Part shown: positions 47,899-54,889 of the stretch, piece by piece
How the letters are laid out: each line of letters begins with the position of its first letter
Position numbering within the stretch: the first letter of the stretch is position 1
Origin: Actinomycetes bacterium
GTDB lineage: Bacteria > Actinomycetota > Thermoleophilia > RBG-16-64-13
Length of the DNA: 64,000 nucleotides
Assembly (NCBI GenBank): GCA_024637095.1
Contig: JAGXFV010000034.1
Location: 62,001-126,000 of the forward strand
Direction of reading: 5' to 3'
Program-made: the position numbers and the translations under genes
Notes under the pieces: generated by a model
The model's database searches: none
Told to the model about the DNA's origin: nothing
Seen by the model: only the letters and a program-made list of their open reading frames with translations

Positions 47899-47953
47899 CC
47901 CGCGCATCGATCGCGCAGCTTTTTCCCACAGGGTTGTTACCTTCAGAGAAGGA

Positions 47954-49228
47954 ATGATAGAGTCGCCCGCAGCGTGGGCCTCGAGGCCTCGTTTGCTGCG
48001 CACACAATTAGGGAGGCCACGAATCACCGGTTTGACACAGGGAATATCAAGGCGGGATTCGGAGGGACGTTTCTTCGTTCCGGCAATCGCGGTTCTCGCC
48101 TTCACCATTTTTGGACTCTTCCTTCTGGCCGCTCCTGCCAACGCGGAGCCGGCCAAGATCACCCAAGCCAAGAGCGAAGCCGCTGCTCTGCGCCAGCAGG
48201 TTGAACGGCTGGGCATGCAGGTCGAACAGGCCGCGGAAGACCTGGCCTACGCTCAGTGGCAACTCGGGGAGACCAAAGTCGCCATCGACGAAAACCAGAC
48301 CAAGCTCGATAAGGCCGAAGAAGATCTGACCGTCTCCAGCGACAGGTTGGCCAAGCGCCTCGACGGCATCTACCGGGAGGGCGAGGTTGGCTTCTGGAGC
48401 GCCCTCTTCAGCGCAGATTCCCTGCCCGACCTGCTGAACCGCATGGACTTCCTCAACAGGATCGGGGAAGAAGACGGCAATCTCTACGAGGAGATAGCTA
48501 CCTTCCGCCAGAGTGTTGGCGAGCAGCGTGAAGCGCTGGCCGCGCAGAAGGCCGAGCACGACCGGTTGGTCGCGGCCAAGGCTGAGGCGGAAAGAAGCCT
48601 GGAGAGCCGGCTCGGTCAACAGAGCTCCCAGCTGCAGGGCAAAGAGCAACAGATCGCTCAGTTGGAGAAGGAAGAAGCGGAACGGCAGGCGCGGATCGCT
48701 GCTGAAGCCCGGGCCGCGGCGGCACGGGAAGCCGAAAGAGCCGCTCAGCAGCGCGCCCAGGCTTCGAGTTCCTCGAGCTCGAGTTCGTCCTCCTCGAGCA
48801 GTTCCTCGAGCAGTTCTTCGAGTGCTTCCTCGAGTTCCAGTTCCTCGTCCAGCCAGCCGTCTCGCAGCGTAGCCCGTTCCGGGTCCGCCGGCTCGGCGCT
48901 CGAAGCGGCGATGAGTATGATCGGCGTGCGCTATGTGTGGGGCGGGGCCTCTTCCAGCGGCTTCGACTGCTCCGGCCTGATGCTCTGGGCCTACGCCCAG
49001 GTGGGGGTATCCCTGCCTCACTCTAGCCGCGCTCAGTTCGGCTACGGGACCGCGGTCTCGCGGGATCAACTGCAGCCGGGCGACCTGGTTTTCTTCGGCA
49101 GCCCGATTCACCACGTGGGCATGTATGTCGGGGGCGGCAACTACCTACACGCGCCCTATACCGGCACCACGGTCAGGATCGACGGCATGAACCGGCGGGA
49201 CTTTACCGGGGCCCGGCGCATCGGCTAG
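47954..49228 (+). CDS. NlpC/P60 endopeptidase with coiled coil and poly-Ser linker
   Basis: Secreted cell-wall peptidase (RipA/PcsB-like). 424 residues: signal peptide (VLAFTIFGLFLLAAPANA), a coiled coil of about 220 residues (Lys/Glu/Gln-rich), a serine run (about 270-305 encoded by TCG/AGT/TCC repeats), and an NlpC/P60 domain with GFDCSGL (catalytic Cys), IHHVGMYVG (His) and NYLHAPYTG. ATG 47954 gives a 40-residue leader before the hydrophobic core; TTG 48032 would give a more typical signal peptide. It lies just after the amidase gene. Confidence 0.87.
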   Translation: MIESPAAWASRPRLLRTQLGRPRITGLTQGISRRDSEGRFFVPAIAVLAFTIFGLFLLAAPANAEPAKITQAKSEAAALRQQVERLGMQVEQAAEDLAYAQWQLGETKVAIDENQTKLDKAEEDLTVSSDRLAKRLDGIYREGEVGFWSALFSADSLPDLLNRMDFLNRIGEEDGNLYEEIATFRQSVGEQREALAAQKAEHDRLVAAKAEAERSLESRLGQQSSQLQGKEQQIAQLEKEEAERQARIAAEARAAAAREAERAAQQRAQASSSSSSSSSSSSSSSSSSSSASSSSSSSSSQPSRSVARSGSAGSALEAAMSMIGVRYVWGGASSSGFDCSGLMLWAYAQVGVSLPHSSRAQFGYGTAVSRDQLQPGDLVFFGSPIHHVGMYVGGGNYLHAPYTGTTVRIDGMNRRDFTGARRIG

Positions 49229-49230
49229 CG

Positions 49231-50271
49231 GTGCCGGCGGTGGAGCGGCCTTCGACGGCCGTTTACTACCACCCGCTCTTTCTCGAGCACGATACCGGGC
49301 TGCACCCGGAATCGCCCGAGCGCCTCGTGGTCATCGCGGAGGCGCTTCGGGCTTCGGATCTGTCCCTTGAATGGCGGCGTCCTGAACCGGCCCCCCGTCC
49401 CGCCATCGAGCGGGTCCACTCTCCCGACTACGTGGACCGGGTTCGCGAGATTGCGGCGACTGGAGGGGGAGCGCTCGACCTGGACACCGCCATTTCGCCG
49501 CGCTCGTTCGACGCCGCGGTCCTTGCCGCCGGAGCGGGCATTCAGGCGGTAGACGCGGCGCTTGACGAGGGGCAGCAGGCCTTCTTGCTGGTAAGACCTC
49601 CCGGGCACCACGCCAGGCCCGCACGCGGCATGGGTTTCTGCCTCTTCAACAACATTGCCATTGCCGCGGCTCACGCCTTGGAAGTGCGCGGCCTCGAGCG
49701 GGTGCTTGTCGTCGATTGGGACGTGCATCACGGCAACGGCACCCAGGAGGCCTTCTACGGCGACAAGCGAGTGCTCTTCCTAAGCATGCATCAGCAGTAT
49801 CACTTTCCCGGTACCGGCTGGCCGGAGGAAGTCGGCGCCGGTGAAGGCTCTGGGTACACGGGCAACTACACTTTGCCTGGGGGCGCCGGAGACGGGGCCG
49901 TCAGGCTCTTCATCGAAGAGCTGGTCGTTCCGCTGGCGCGGGCCTACCGCCCGCAGCTGGTTCTGGTTTCGGCGGGCTATGACTGCGAATCGGGCGACCG
50001 GTTGGGCGGGCTGAGCCTGACCCGAGCCGCCTTTGGCTGGATGTCCCGCCGGCTTCTCCTACTGGCGCGCGAGGGGGCCGCGGCCGGCCCCATCTTCTTT
50101 CTGGAGGGCGGCTACGTGCCGTCGATGATGGCGCGGTCCGTGCTGGCCACCCTTGCCGCACTCGAGCACGAGCCCGAGGGCTTTCTGGGGGAGCCCAACG
50201 CCCCTGAACGCGCCTCCCTGGAGGAGATCCTCGCCGCGCTTAGGCCTTATTGGCCCGCCATCCTCAAATAG
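49231..50271 (+). CDS. Histone deacetylase family / AcuC-like protein
   Basis: 346 residues. Zinc-dependent deacetylase fold: YYHPLFLEHDTGLHPESPERL, LLVRPPGHHARPARGMGFC with the charge-relay His pair, VVDWDVHHGNGTQE with Asp and His zinc ligands, and SAGYDCESGDRLGGL. Bacterial members deacetylate lysines in proteins (AcuC acts on acetyl-CoA synthetase in Bacillus) or small amides. GTG start 2 bases after the NlpC/P60 stop codon, so it may share that transcript. Its target is not shown. Confidence 0.9.
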   Translation: MPAVERPSTAVYYHPLFLEHDTGLHPESPERLVVIAEALRASDLSLEWRRPEPAPRPAIERVHSPDYVDRVREIAATGGGALDLDTAISPRSFDAAVLAAGAGIQAVDAALDEGQQAFLLVRPPGHHARPARGMGFCLFNNIAIAAAHALEVRGLERVLVVDWDVHHGNGTQEAFYGDKRVLFLSMHQQYHFPGTGWPEEVGAGEGSGYTGNYTLPGGAGDGAVRLFIEELVVPLARAYRPQLVLVSAGYDCESGDRLGGLSLTRAAFGWMSRRLLLLAREGAAAGPIFFLEGGYVPSMMARSVLATLAALEHEPEGFLGEPNAPERASLEEILAALRPYWPAILK

Positions 50272-50329
50272 CCCGGGATTTCGCCGATACATCTGCCAGG
50301 TCCGGTTTTCTGCCCAGGAGGCCGGGTGC

Positions 50330-50355
50330 CCCCGAGGAAGCGAAACTTCCCGGGG
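50330..50355 (+). other. Strong hairpin in the pilT leader
   Basis: CCCCG (50330-50334), bulged A, GGAAG (50336-50340), loop CGAAA (50341-50345), CTTCC (50346-50350) and CGGGG (50351-50355): ten pairs with one bulge. It ends about 30 bases before the pilT ATG. There is no T-run, so it is not an obvious terminator of the upstream gene. The 115-base gap holds no other clear element. Confidence 0.45.
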
Positions 50356-50386
50356 TGAGCCACGTTCCATTCCGGGTGGAGGATGT

Positions 50387-51475
50387 ATGAGAACGATTGA
50401 CGAACTTCTGGCAATCATGGCCGAGAACGCTGCTTCCGACCTTCATCTCAAGGCGGGCAGCCCACCGGTGATGCGGGTCGACGGCGAGTTGGGCCCCCTG
50501 GACGAGGGTTCGGTGGAGGCCGAGGACACCAAGGACTATGCCGCCGCGCTCATGAGCGACAAGCAGATCCGCCGCTTCAGCGAGACCAACGAGATCGACT
50601 TTGCTTACAGCGCGCCCAAGATTGGCCGTTTCCGGGTGAATGTCTACCGCCAGCGCGGTAGCATTTCCATCGCAATCCGGCAGGTCGCCTACCGCATCCC
50701 CAGCTTCGAGGAGTTGTTTCTGCCGCCTGAGGTGCAGCAACTTGCGCTCGAGCCTCGCGGGCTCGTCCTGGTCACCGGAACCACGGGCTCGGGTAAGACC
50801 ACCACCCTCGCCGCGATGATCGACCACATCAACACCAACCTGCGCCGCCACATCGTCACGGTTGAGGATCCCATCGAGATCCTTCACCGCGACAAGAAGT
50901 CCATCGTGCAGCAGCGCGAGGTGGGACTGGACACCGAAAGCTACTCCTCTGCCCTCAAGTACGTGCTCAGGCAGGATCCGGACGACATTCTCATTGGGGA
51001 GATGCGCGACCTGGAAACCGTGCGCACGGCTCTCACAGCGGCGCAGACGGGCCACTTTGTGATGAGCACTCTGCACACCATCGACGCCACAGAGACCGTC
51101 AACCGCATCATCGACTTCTTCCCGCCCTACCAGCAGAAGCAGGTGCGCATCATGTTGGCGGGCACGCTGCGCGGCATCATTTCTCAACGTCTGTTGCCGC
51201 GGGCGGACGGCGAAGGGCGCGTGCCGGCGGTCGAGGTGCTGGTGATGACCGGGCGGATCCGAGACTTCATCCTGGACCCCGAGCACACCGCCAACATCGA
51301 GACGGCCATCAAAGAGGGCGAGTTCTACGGGATGCAGACCTTCGACCAGAGCCTGGTCGGACTCTACGAAGAGGGCCTGATCACACTGCACGACGCCCTC
51401 GGGGTGTCGACCAGTCCCCACGACTTCAAGCTGTTGGTCCAGTCCCGCGGTCATGACGTGTCGCTGATCGCCTGA
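50387..51475 (+). CDS. pilT: Type IV pilus retraction ATPase PilT
   Basis: 362 residues. N-terminal PAS-like domain (ASDLHLKAGSPPVMRVDGEL), then the ATPase: Walker A GTTGSGKTTTL (about 132-142), VEDPIEI (Asp box), Walker B region LIGEMRDLETVRTALTAAQ and the His box GHFVMSTLHT, finishing with a C-terminal domain. PilT drives pilus retraction for twitching motility and DNA uptake, which fits the comEA/comEC genes of this window. ATG 50387 with GGTGGAGGA before it; an upstream frame to 50153 is not family-like. Confidence 0.95.
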   Translation: MRTIDELLAIMAENAASDLHLKAGSPPVMRVDGELGPLDEGSVEAEDTKDYAAALMSDKQIRRFSETNEIDFAYSAPKIGRFRVNVYRQRGSISIAIRQVAYRIPSFEELFLPPEVQQLALEPRGLVLVTGTTGSGKTTTLAAMIDHINTNLRRHIVTVEDPIEILHRDKKSIVQQREVGLDTESYSSALKYVLRQDPDDILIGEMRDLETVRTALTAAQTGHFVMSTLHTIDATETVNRIIDFFPPYQQKQVRIMLAGTLRGIISQRLLPRADGEGRVPAVEVLVMTGRIRDFILDPEHTANIETAIKEGEFYGMQTFDQSLVGLYEEGLITLHDALGVSTSPHDFKLLVQSRGHDVSLIA

Positions 51476-51584
51476 TGACCGGGATACCGGCCCTCTAGCC
51501 GGAGACTCCACGTTCCGGATTCTCAGCAGCCAGCCCTGCTCCTGCCGGGGGTGGAGCCGCGGCGCGGAAAACGGGTGGGCGCGG

Positions 51585-51590
51585 TAAACT
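51585..51590 (+). promoter_or_regulatory. Leaderless-type -10 box for the hypothetical gene at 51597
   Basis: TAAACT ends 6 bases before the ATG; no ribosome-binding site is present. Confidence 0.5.
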
Positions 51591-51596
51591 GACCGC

Positions 51597-52154
51597 ATGC
51601 CCGCCTTTCTTCAAACCGTTCGGCGCTCCGCCGGCGCATTCCGGCCCGTCACCGTCGCCGGCCTGCCCCGGGTGCCGCGCGGCGTGGCCCTGCTCGCGCT
51701 GCGCCTGCCCTGGTTGGTCCCCGTACGCCTGCGCTGGCGGGCCGCCGCCGGCGGACTGGGGCTCGTCATCGCGCGGCTTCAAGCCGAGTCTTCTGTCGGC
51801 GCGGTCATGCAGTCGTTGGGCGAGGAGCACGGGCGTTCGCTGCGGGAGCAACTGTCATACGGCAAGGGCCCGCTGGAGTGCGCGCGCGCGGTCACCCTGG
51901 CCAACCGGTTGTTCCGCATACACGCGCACTCCGAAATGAGGGGGGAGAGTGCATTGGTGATCACCCCGGGGTGTCCCTGGTCGCGGGAGGAGTGGTGGGG
52001 CGCGACCGCCTGCGGGGCGTTCTCGCGGTACGAGGTGGGACTGACCCGCGGCCTGAATCCCCAGGTGAGGTTGCGGTACGAGTCCAAGCGAACGCGTGGC
52101 GACCGGCGGTGTGTCGGGGTGTATTCCTGGAGCGAAGAGAGAAAGGCGGAGTAA
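51597..52154 (+). CDS. Hypothetical protein, possibly ATC-hydrolase-like
   Basis: 185 residues. The second half (ITPGCPWSREEW, CGAFSRYEVGLTRGLNP, RYESKRTRGDRRCVG) has Cys and Gly-Leu-Asn-Pro positions like L-2-amino-thiazoline-4-carboxylate hydrolase family proteins and related putative sensors. I am not sure of the family. No membrane helix or signal peptide is evident, but the N-terminus is basic and hydrophobic. A RAM-domain gene starts at its stop codon, so the two may work together. Confidence 0.55.
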   Translation: MPAFLQTVRRSAGAFRPVTVAGLPRVPRGVALLALRLPWLVPVRLRWRAAAGGLGLVIARLQAESSVGAVMQSLGEEHGRSLREQLSYGKGPLECARAVTLANRLFRIHAHSEMRGESALVITPGCPWSREEWWGATACGAFSRYEVGLTRGLNPQVRLRYESKRTRGDRRCVGVYSWSEERKAE

Positions 52155-52445
52155 ATGGTCACGGCCTTTGCCCTGATAAACGTGGAGAGACACCGTTTGG
52201 CCGAGGTGGCCGAGCGCCTCATCGAGGTCGACGGGATCGCCGAGGTCTACTCGGTGGCGGGTGAGTACGACTACGTGGCCGTGCTGCGGGTCCCGCGCTA
52301 CGAGGACATGTCCGGCGTGGTCACCGATGGTCTGGCCAAGGTCGAAGGCGTGGTGGATACCGAGACACTGATGGCCTTCCGCTGCTATTCGCAGCATGAC
52401 CTGGAACGCATGTGGAACCTGGGTGGGGAGTCGGCCCAGGGCTGA
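52155..52445 (+). CDS. Stand-alone Lrp/AsnC ligand-binding (RAM) domain protein
   Basis: 96 residues, no DNA-binding domain. AFALINVERHRLAEVAERLI, VDGIAEVYSVAGEYDYVAVL and VVDTETLMAF match the RAM domain of Lrp-type regulators, which binds amino acids and oligomerises. It starts immediately after the previous stop codon (TAA ATG). Such proteins may sense an amino acid and act on a partner; the partner here is unknown. Confidence 0.85.
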   Translation: MVTAFALINVERHRLAEVAERLIEVDGIAEVYSVAGEYDYVAVLRVPRYEDMSGVVTDGLAKVEGVVDTETLMAFRCYSQHDLERMWNLGGESAQG

Positions 52446-52474
52446 AGCCGGCGCGGCTGCCGGCGGGTCCCGGG

Positions 52475-52828
52475 CTATTCCTCGTCGGTCTGTCCCACGA
52501 TGACGTTGACGACGGTGGTGATCAGCGAGATCAGCACAGCCGTGATGATGGCCCAGATGAAGCTATCGACCTCAAAGCGCGCGCCCATCAGCCAGTCGAG
52601 CAGTTGGACCATGATGCCGTTCACCACCAGGACGAACAGGCCTAGGGTCAGACAGGTCAAGGGGAGGGTCAGCACCTTGAAGATGGGCCGGACGACCGTA
52701 TTGAGCACACCGAGCACCAGGGCGGCGACCACCGCCCAGAGCACGGACGAAACCTCCACCTGGGGGAGAAGGTAGGCGGCCAGCAGGATGGCGACCGTGT
52801 TCGCTACCCAGCCAAGGACCCACTTCAT
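52475..52828 (-). CDS. Phage-holin-4-like membrane protein
   Basis: 117 residues with four hydrophobic helices (WVANTVAILLAAYLLPQV, LWAVVAALVLGVLNTVVRPIF, LTLPLTCLTLGLFVLVVNGIM, SFIWAIITAVLISLITTVVNV). NTVVRPIFKVLTLPLT is the signature of the Phage_holin_4_2 family, which is common in ordinary chromosomes and not evidence for a prophage. Its ATG overlaps the pafC stop codon by ATGA, so it is the third gene of the pafBC operon. Confidence 0.85.
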   Translation of the reverse strand: MKWVLGWVANTVAILLAAYLLPQVEVSSVLWAVVAALVLGVLNTVVRPIFKVLTLPLTCLTLGLFVLVVNGIMVQLLDWLMGARFEVDSFIWAIITAVLISLITTVVNVIVGQTDEE

Positions 52829-53802
52829 TCGGCCTCTCCTCTTTGATATTGACGCAGGAGCTCCGCAGCCTCTTCTCTGACCCGCTTTCTGAGTGCTAAC
52901 GGAGACTCAACCACAGCATTACCCCCATGGCTCAGCACCTCGCGCGCGAGCCAAGATTCCTCGAGATAGGGGATTCGCGCCCGGACGCGGTCTTCCTGCA
53001 CCTCCGCCTCCACCTCGTAGCCCTCTTCTTCCAGCCTCAGCCGTTGCCCGGCGGGGAAGCTGACGACGGCACTGGAGGCGCTGGCGGTGTGGCCCGGGAC
53101 CTCAGGGTGGGTGCGGTATTCGAGGGCGGGCCGAGGCTGGAACCGGCGGCCGGTCATTTCGACCGTTCGGATCCGGTCGAGACGGAAGGTGCGTTCGTCC
53201 GAAGCGGCCAGGCACCAGGTCTGCACGTACCAACCCGGACCTCCATGGATCAGGAAGTGGGGTTCCACCTCGCGCTCTGAGAGCTCTCCCCGGGCCGGCG
53301 TGAAGTACTCGATCCGAACGATCTCGCGGCCGGTCACGGCCTCGCGTAACTGAGCCAGGACCCGGTCGTCGGTGGGAAGCGCGTCGGTGATTCCCACCTC
53401 GTCGCCGATGTCGTCGCCCAGGGCCTGCGCCAGCTTTTTTCGCAGCGAGGCGAGGACCGCGCCTCCCTCTTCCCCCTCCTTGCCCAACAGGTCGAGCGCC
53501 AGGAAAAGGGCTTTGGCCAGTAGCGGGGTTAGCCGCGAGGGCCGCACGTGGGTCTCCGATAGGGTCTCGCGCGAGACCGAGACGTGGTCGCCCTCGAGGG
53601 ACGCGAAAATGATATAGGTTCCGCCTCCGTGATTCACCAGGTTCAGCAGGTTGATATCCGCCTCTATCTCGGCTCGGTCGAGTCCCAGGGCTTCCTCGAT
53701 GTCGGCCACGGGCACGGTGTCGGAGCGGGTTTCGTCCAGCAGGTAGTGCAGCAGCGTCAGTAGCCGCGAAAGGCGGTCCGGCGGAACCGGCGGCCGGCTC
53801 AC
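52825..53802 (-). CDS. pafC: WYL-domain transcriptional activator PafC
   Basis: Second subunit of the PafBC activator of the DNA-damage response. 325 residues. Winged helix (LSRLLTLLHYLLDETRSD, VADIEEALGLDRAEIEADINLL), then a WYL domain (FLIHGGPGWYVQTWCLAASDERTFRLDRI) and a WCX C-terminal domain. GTG 53802 overlaps the pafB stop codon (GTGA); an extra upstream frame to 54024 lies inside pafB and is not family-like. Confidence 0.92.
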   Translation of the reverse strand: MSRPPVPPDRLSRLLTLLHYLLDETRSDTVPVADIEEALGLDRAEIEADINLLNLVNHGGGTYIIFASLEGDHVSVSRETLSETHVRPSRLTPLLAKALFLALDLLGKEGEEGGAVLASLRKKLAQALGDDIGDEVGITDALPTDDRVLAQLREAVTGREIVRIEYFTPARGELSEREVEPHFLIHGGPGWYVQTWCLAASDERTFRLDRIRTVEMTGRRFQPRPALEYRTHPEVPGHTASASSAVVSFPAGQRLRLEEEGYEVEAEVQEDRVRARIPYLEESWLAREVLSHGGNAVVESPLALRKRVREEAAELLRQYQRGEAE

Positions 53803-54809
53803 TTCGGCTCCGGCTGCGAGGGGTGCACATCCAAGACTCGGCGCAGCATGCGCGTCAACTCTTGCCTGAGTTCCGGGGGAGCGACCACCTCGACCTTCGG
53901 TCCGAGTTGCAGGACCCAGGCGAGGAGTGCATCTCGGTCGGCGTATGGCACTTCGAAGAACTCCCCTCCGGTGTCCTGTCCGCCCACCCGCACGGCCTCC
54001 GCATACGTCCTCTCGAGCCACCATCCCAGGCTGGCGTCGGCGCGGAGCGTGACCGTTCCCACCGGGAAGTCCAGGAGCCAGGAGGGTCGGCTCCTGTAGT
54101 GCCCCGGATCATAGAGATCCGGCACCTCGAAGTCGCGCGGCTTCTTGCTGGCGAACTCAACGGTTCCCCGGATTCGCGAGAGCCGGAACATGCGCTCGCC
54201 GTCGTGCTCGTGATCGCGCCCCACCACGTACCAATGGCCGCCGATGCGGAACAAACCGTAGGGATCGAGTGAGCGGGTGGACTCGGCGTCGCGGTGGGCG
54301 GAGTAGTAGCCGAACCGCACGCTCTTGTGCCGGGCAACCGCGTCTTCGAGGCGCGCGAATTGGGGGCCTCTGTCTTGCGCCTCTTCGTCGGCAGGAAGGG
54401 CGAGGCCCAAGCTGGCCGGGTCGAGCGGATCGCCGGGTGCGGCTGCCATCAGGGTGGAAAGGGCCAGCCGAAGGGGCCGGACGTAGGGGAAGCTGCCCTC
54501 GAGCAGCACCAGCGCGGCGGCCAGGGCGCGCTCTTCCTCTGAGGTCAACTCGAGGTCGGGCAGGTAGAAGTTCTCCGGGGGGAGGTGGTAGAGGTCGCGG
54601 TCCCCATCGTCGTGAACCTCGACGACGATGCCGGAGCGGCTCAGCTCTTCCCGATCCATGTGGAAGCGGCGGGTGAAGGTGTCGACGCCCATGCCGGCGT
54701 AACCCTCCACTGATTGCGCGATTTCGTGCCCCGTCACCGGGCGGGCCCGAGAAAGGAGAAACGACACCAGAGAGAGCTGGCGGAGGAGTTTGTCGTCGCC
54801 GCGGGCCAT
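53799..54809 (-). CDS. pafB: WYL-domain transcriptional activator PafB
   Basis: 336 residues. Starts MARGDDKLLRQLSLVSFLLS, winged helix with VDTFTRRFHMDREEL, WYL domain (DPYGLFRIGGHWYVVGRDHEH, RMFRLSRIRGTVEF) and a C-terminal WCX domain. In mycobacteria PafBC activates recA-independent repair genes after DNA damage. It faces the AddB-like gene across 80 bases. TACCCT precedes the ATG by 7 bases, so it too may be leaderless. Confidence 0.93.
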   Translation of the reverse strand: MARGDDKLLRQLSLVSFLLSRARPVTGHEIAQSVEGYAGMGVDTFTRRFHMDREELSRSGIVVEVHDDGDRDLYHLPPENFYLPDLELTSEEERALAAALVLLEGSFPYVRPLRLALSTLMAAAPGDPLDPASLGLALPADEEAQDRGPQFARLEDAVARHKSVRFGYYSAHRDAESTRSLDPYGLFRIGGHWYVVGRDHEHDGERMFRLSRIRGTVEFASKKPRDFEVPDLYDPGHYRSRPSWLLDFPVGTVTLRADASLGWWLERTYAEAVRVGGQDTGGEFFEVPYADRDALLAWVLQLGPKVEVVAPPELRQELTRMLRRVLDVHPSQPEPK

Positions 54810-54816
54810 ATGGCTT

Positions 54817-54822
54817 AGGGTA
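54817..54822 (-). promoter_or_regulatory. Leaderless-type -10 box for pafB
   Basis: TACCCT on the minus strand ends 7 bases before ATG 54809. I did not find a TGTC element at the PafBC-dependent position upstream of it. Confidence 0.4.
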
Positions 54823-54859
54823 GCGTACGGAGGTCCGCGAGGGCAGCGTCTTCTGCCTT

Positions 54860-54882
54860 CTGTCCGCCGGGCGTAATACAAT
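54860..54882 (+). promoter_or_regulatory. Possible PafBC (RecA-NDp-like) promoter of the addB-like gene
   Basis: TACAAT (54877-54882) ends 7 bases before GTG 54890. Eight bases upstream of it is CTGTCCGCC (54860-54868); the known RecA-NDp consensus is TTGTCRGTG, then 8 bases, then TAnnnT. Five of nine positions match, including the TGTC core, at exact spacing. Weak match, right place. Confidence 0.4.
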
Positions 54883-54889
54883 TCGCCTG

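Noticed and set aside
48765-48855. Tandem DNA repeat or CRISPR-like pattern in the serine run
   Set aside because: It is in-frame low-complexity serine coding (TCG/AGC/TCC mix) with no spacers.
50272-50386. Cyclic di-GMP riboswitch before pilT
   Set aside because: The hairpin lacks the conserved GEMM core sequences, so I list only the hairpin.
52475-52828. Prophage remnant suggested by the holin-like gene
   Set aside because: This family is common in bacterial chromosomes; no other phage gene is near.
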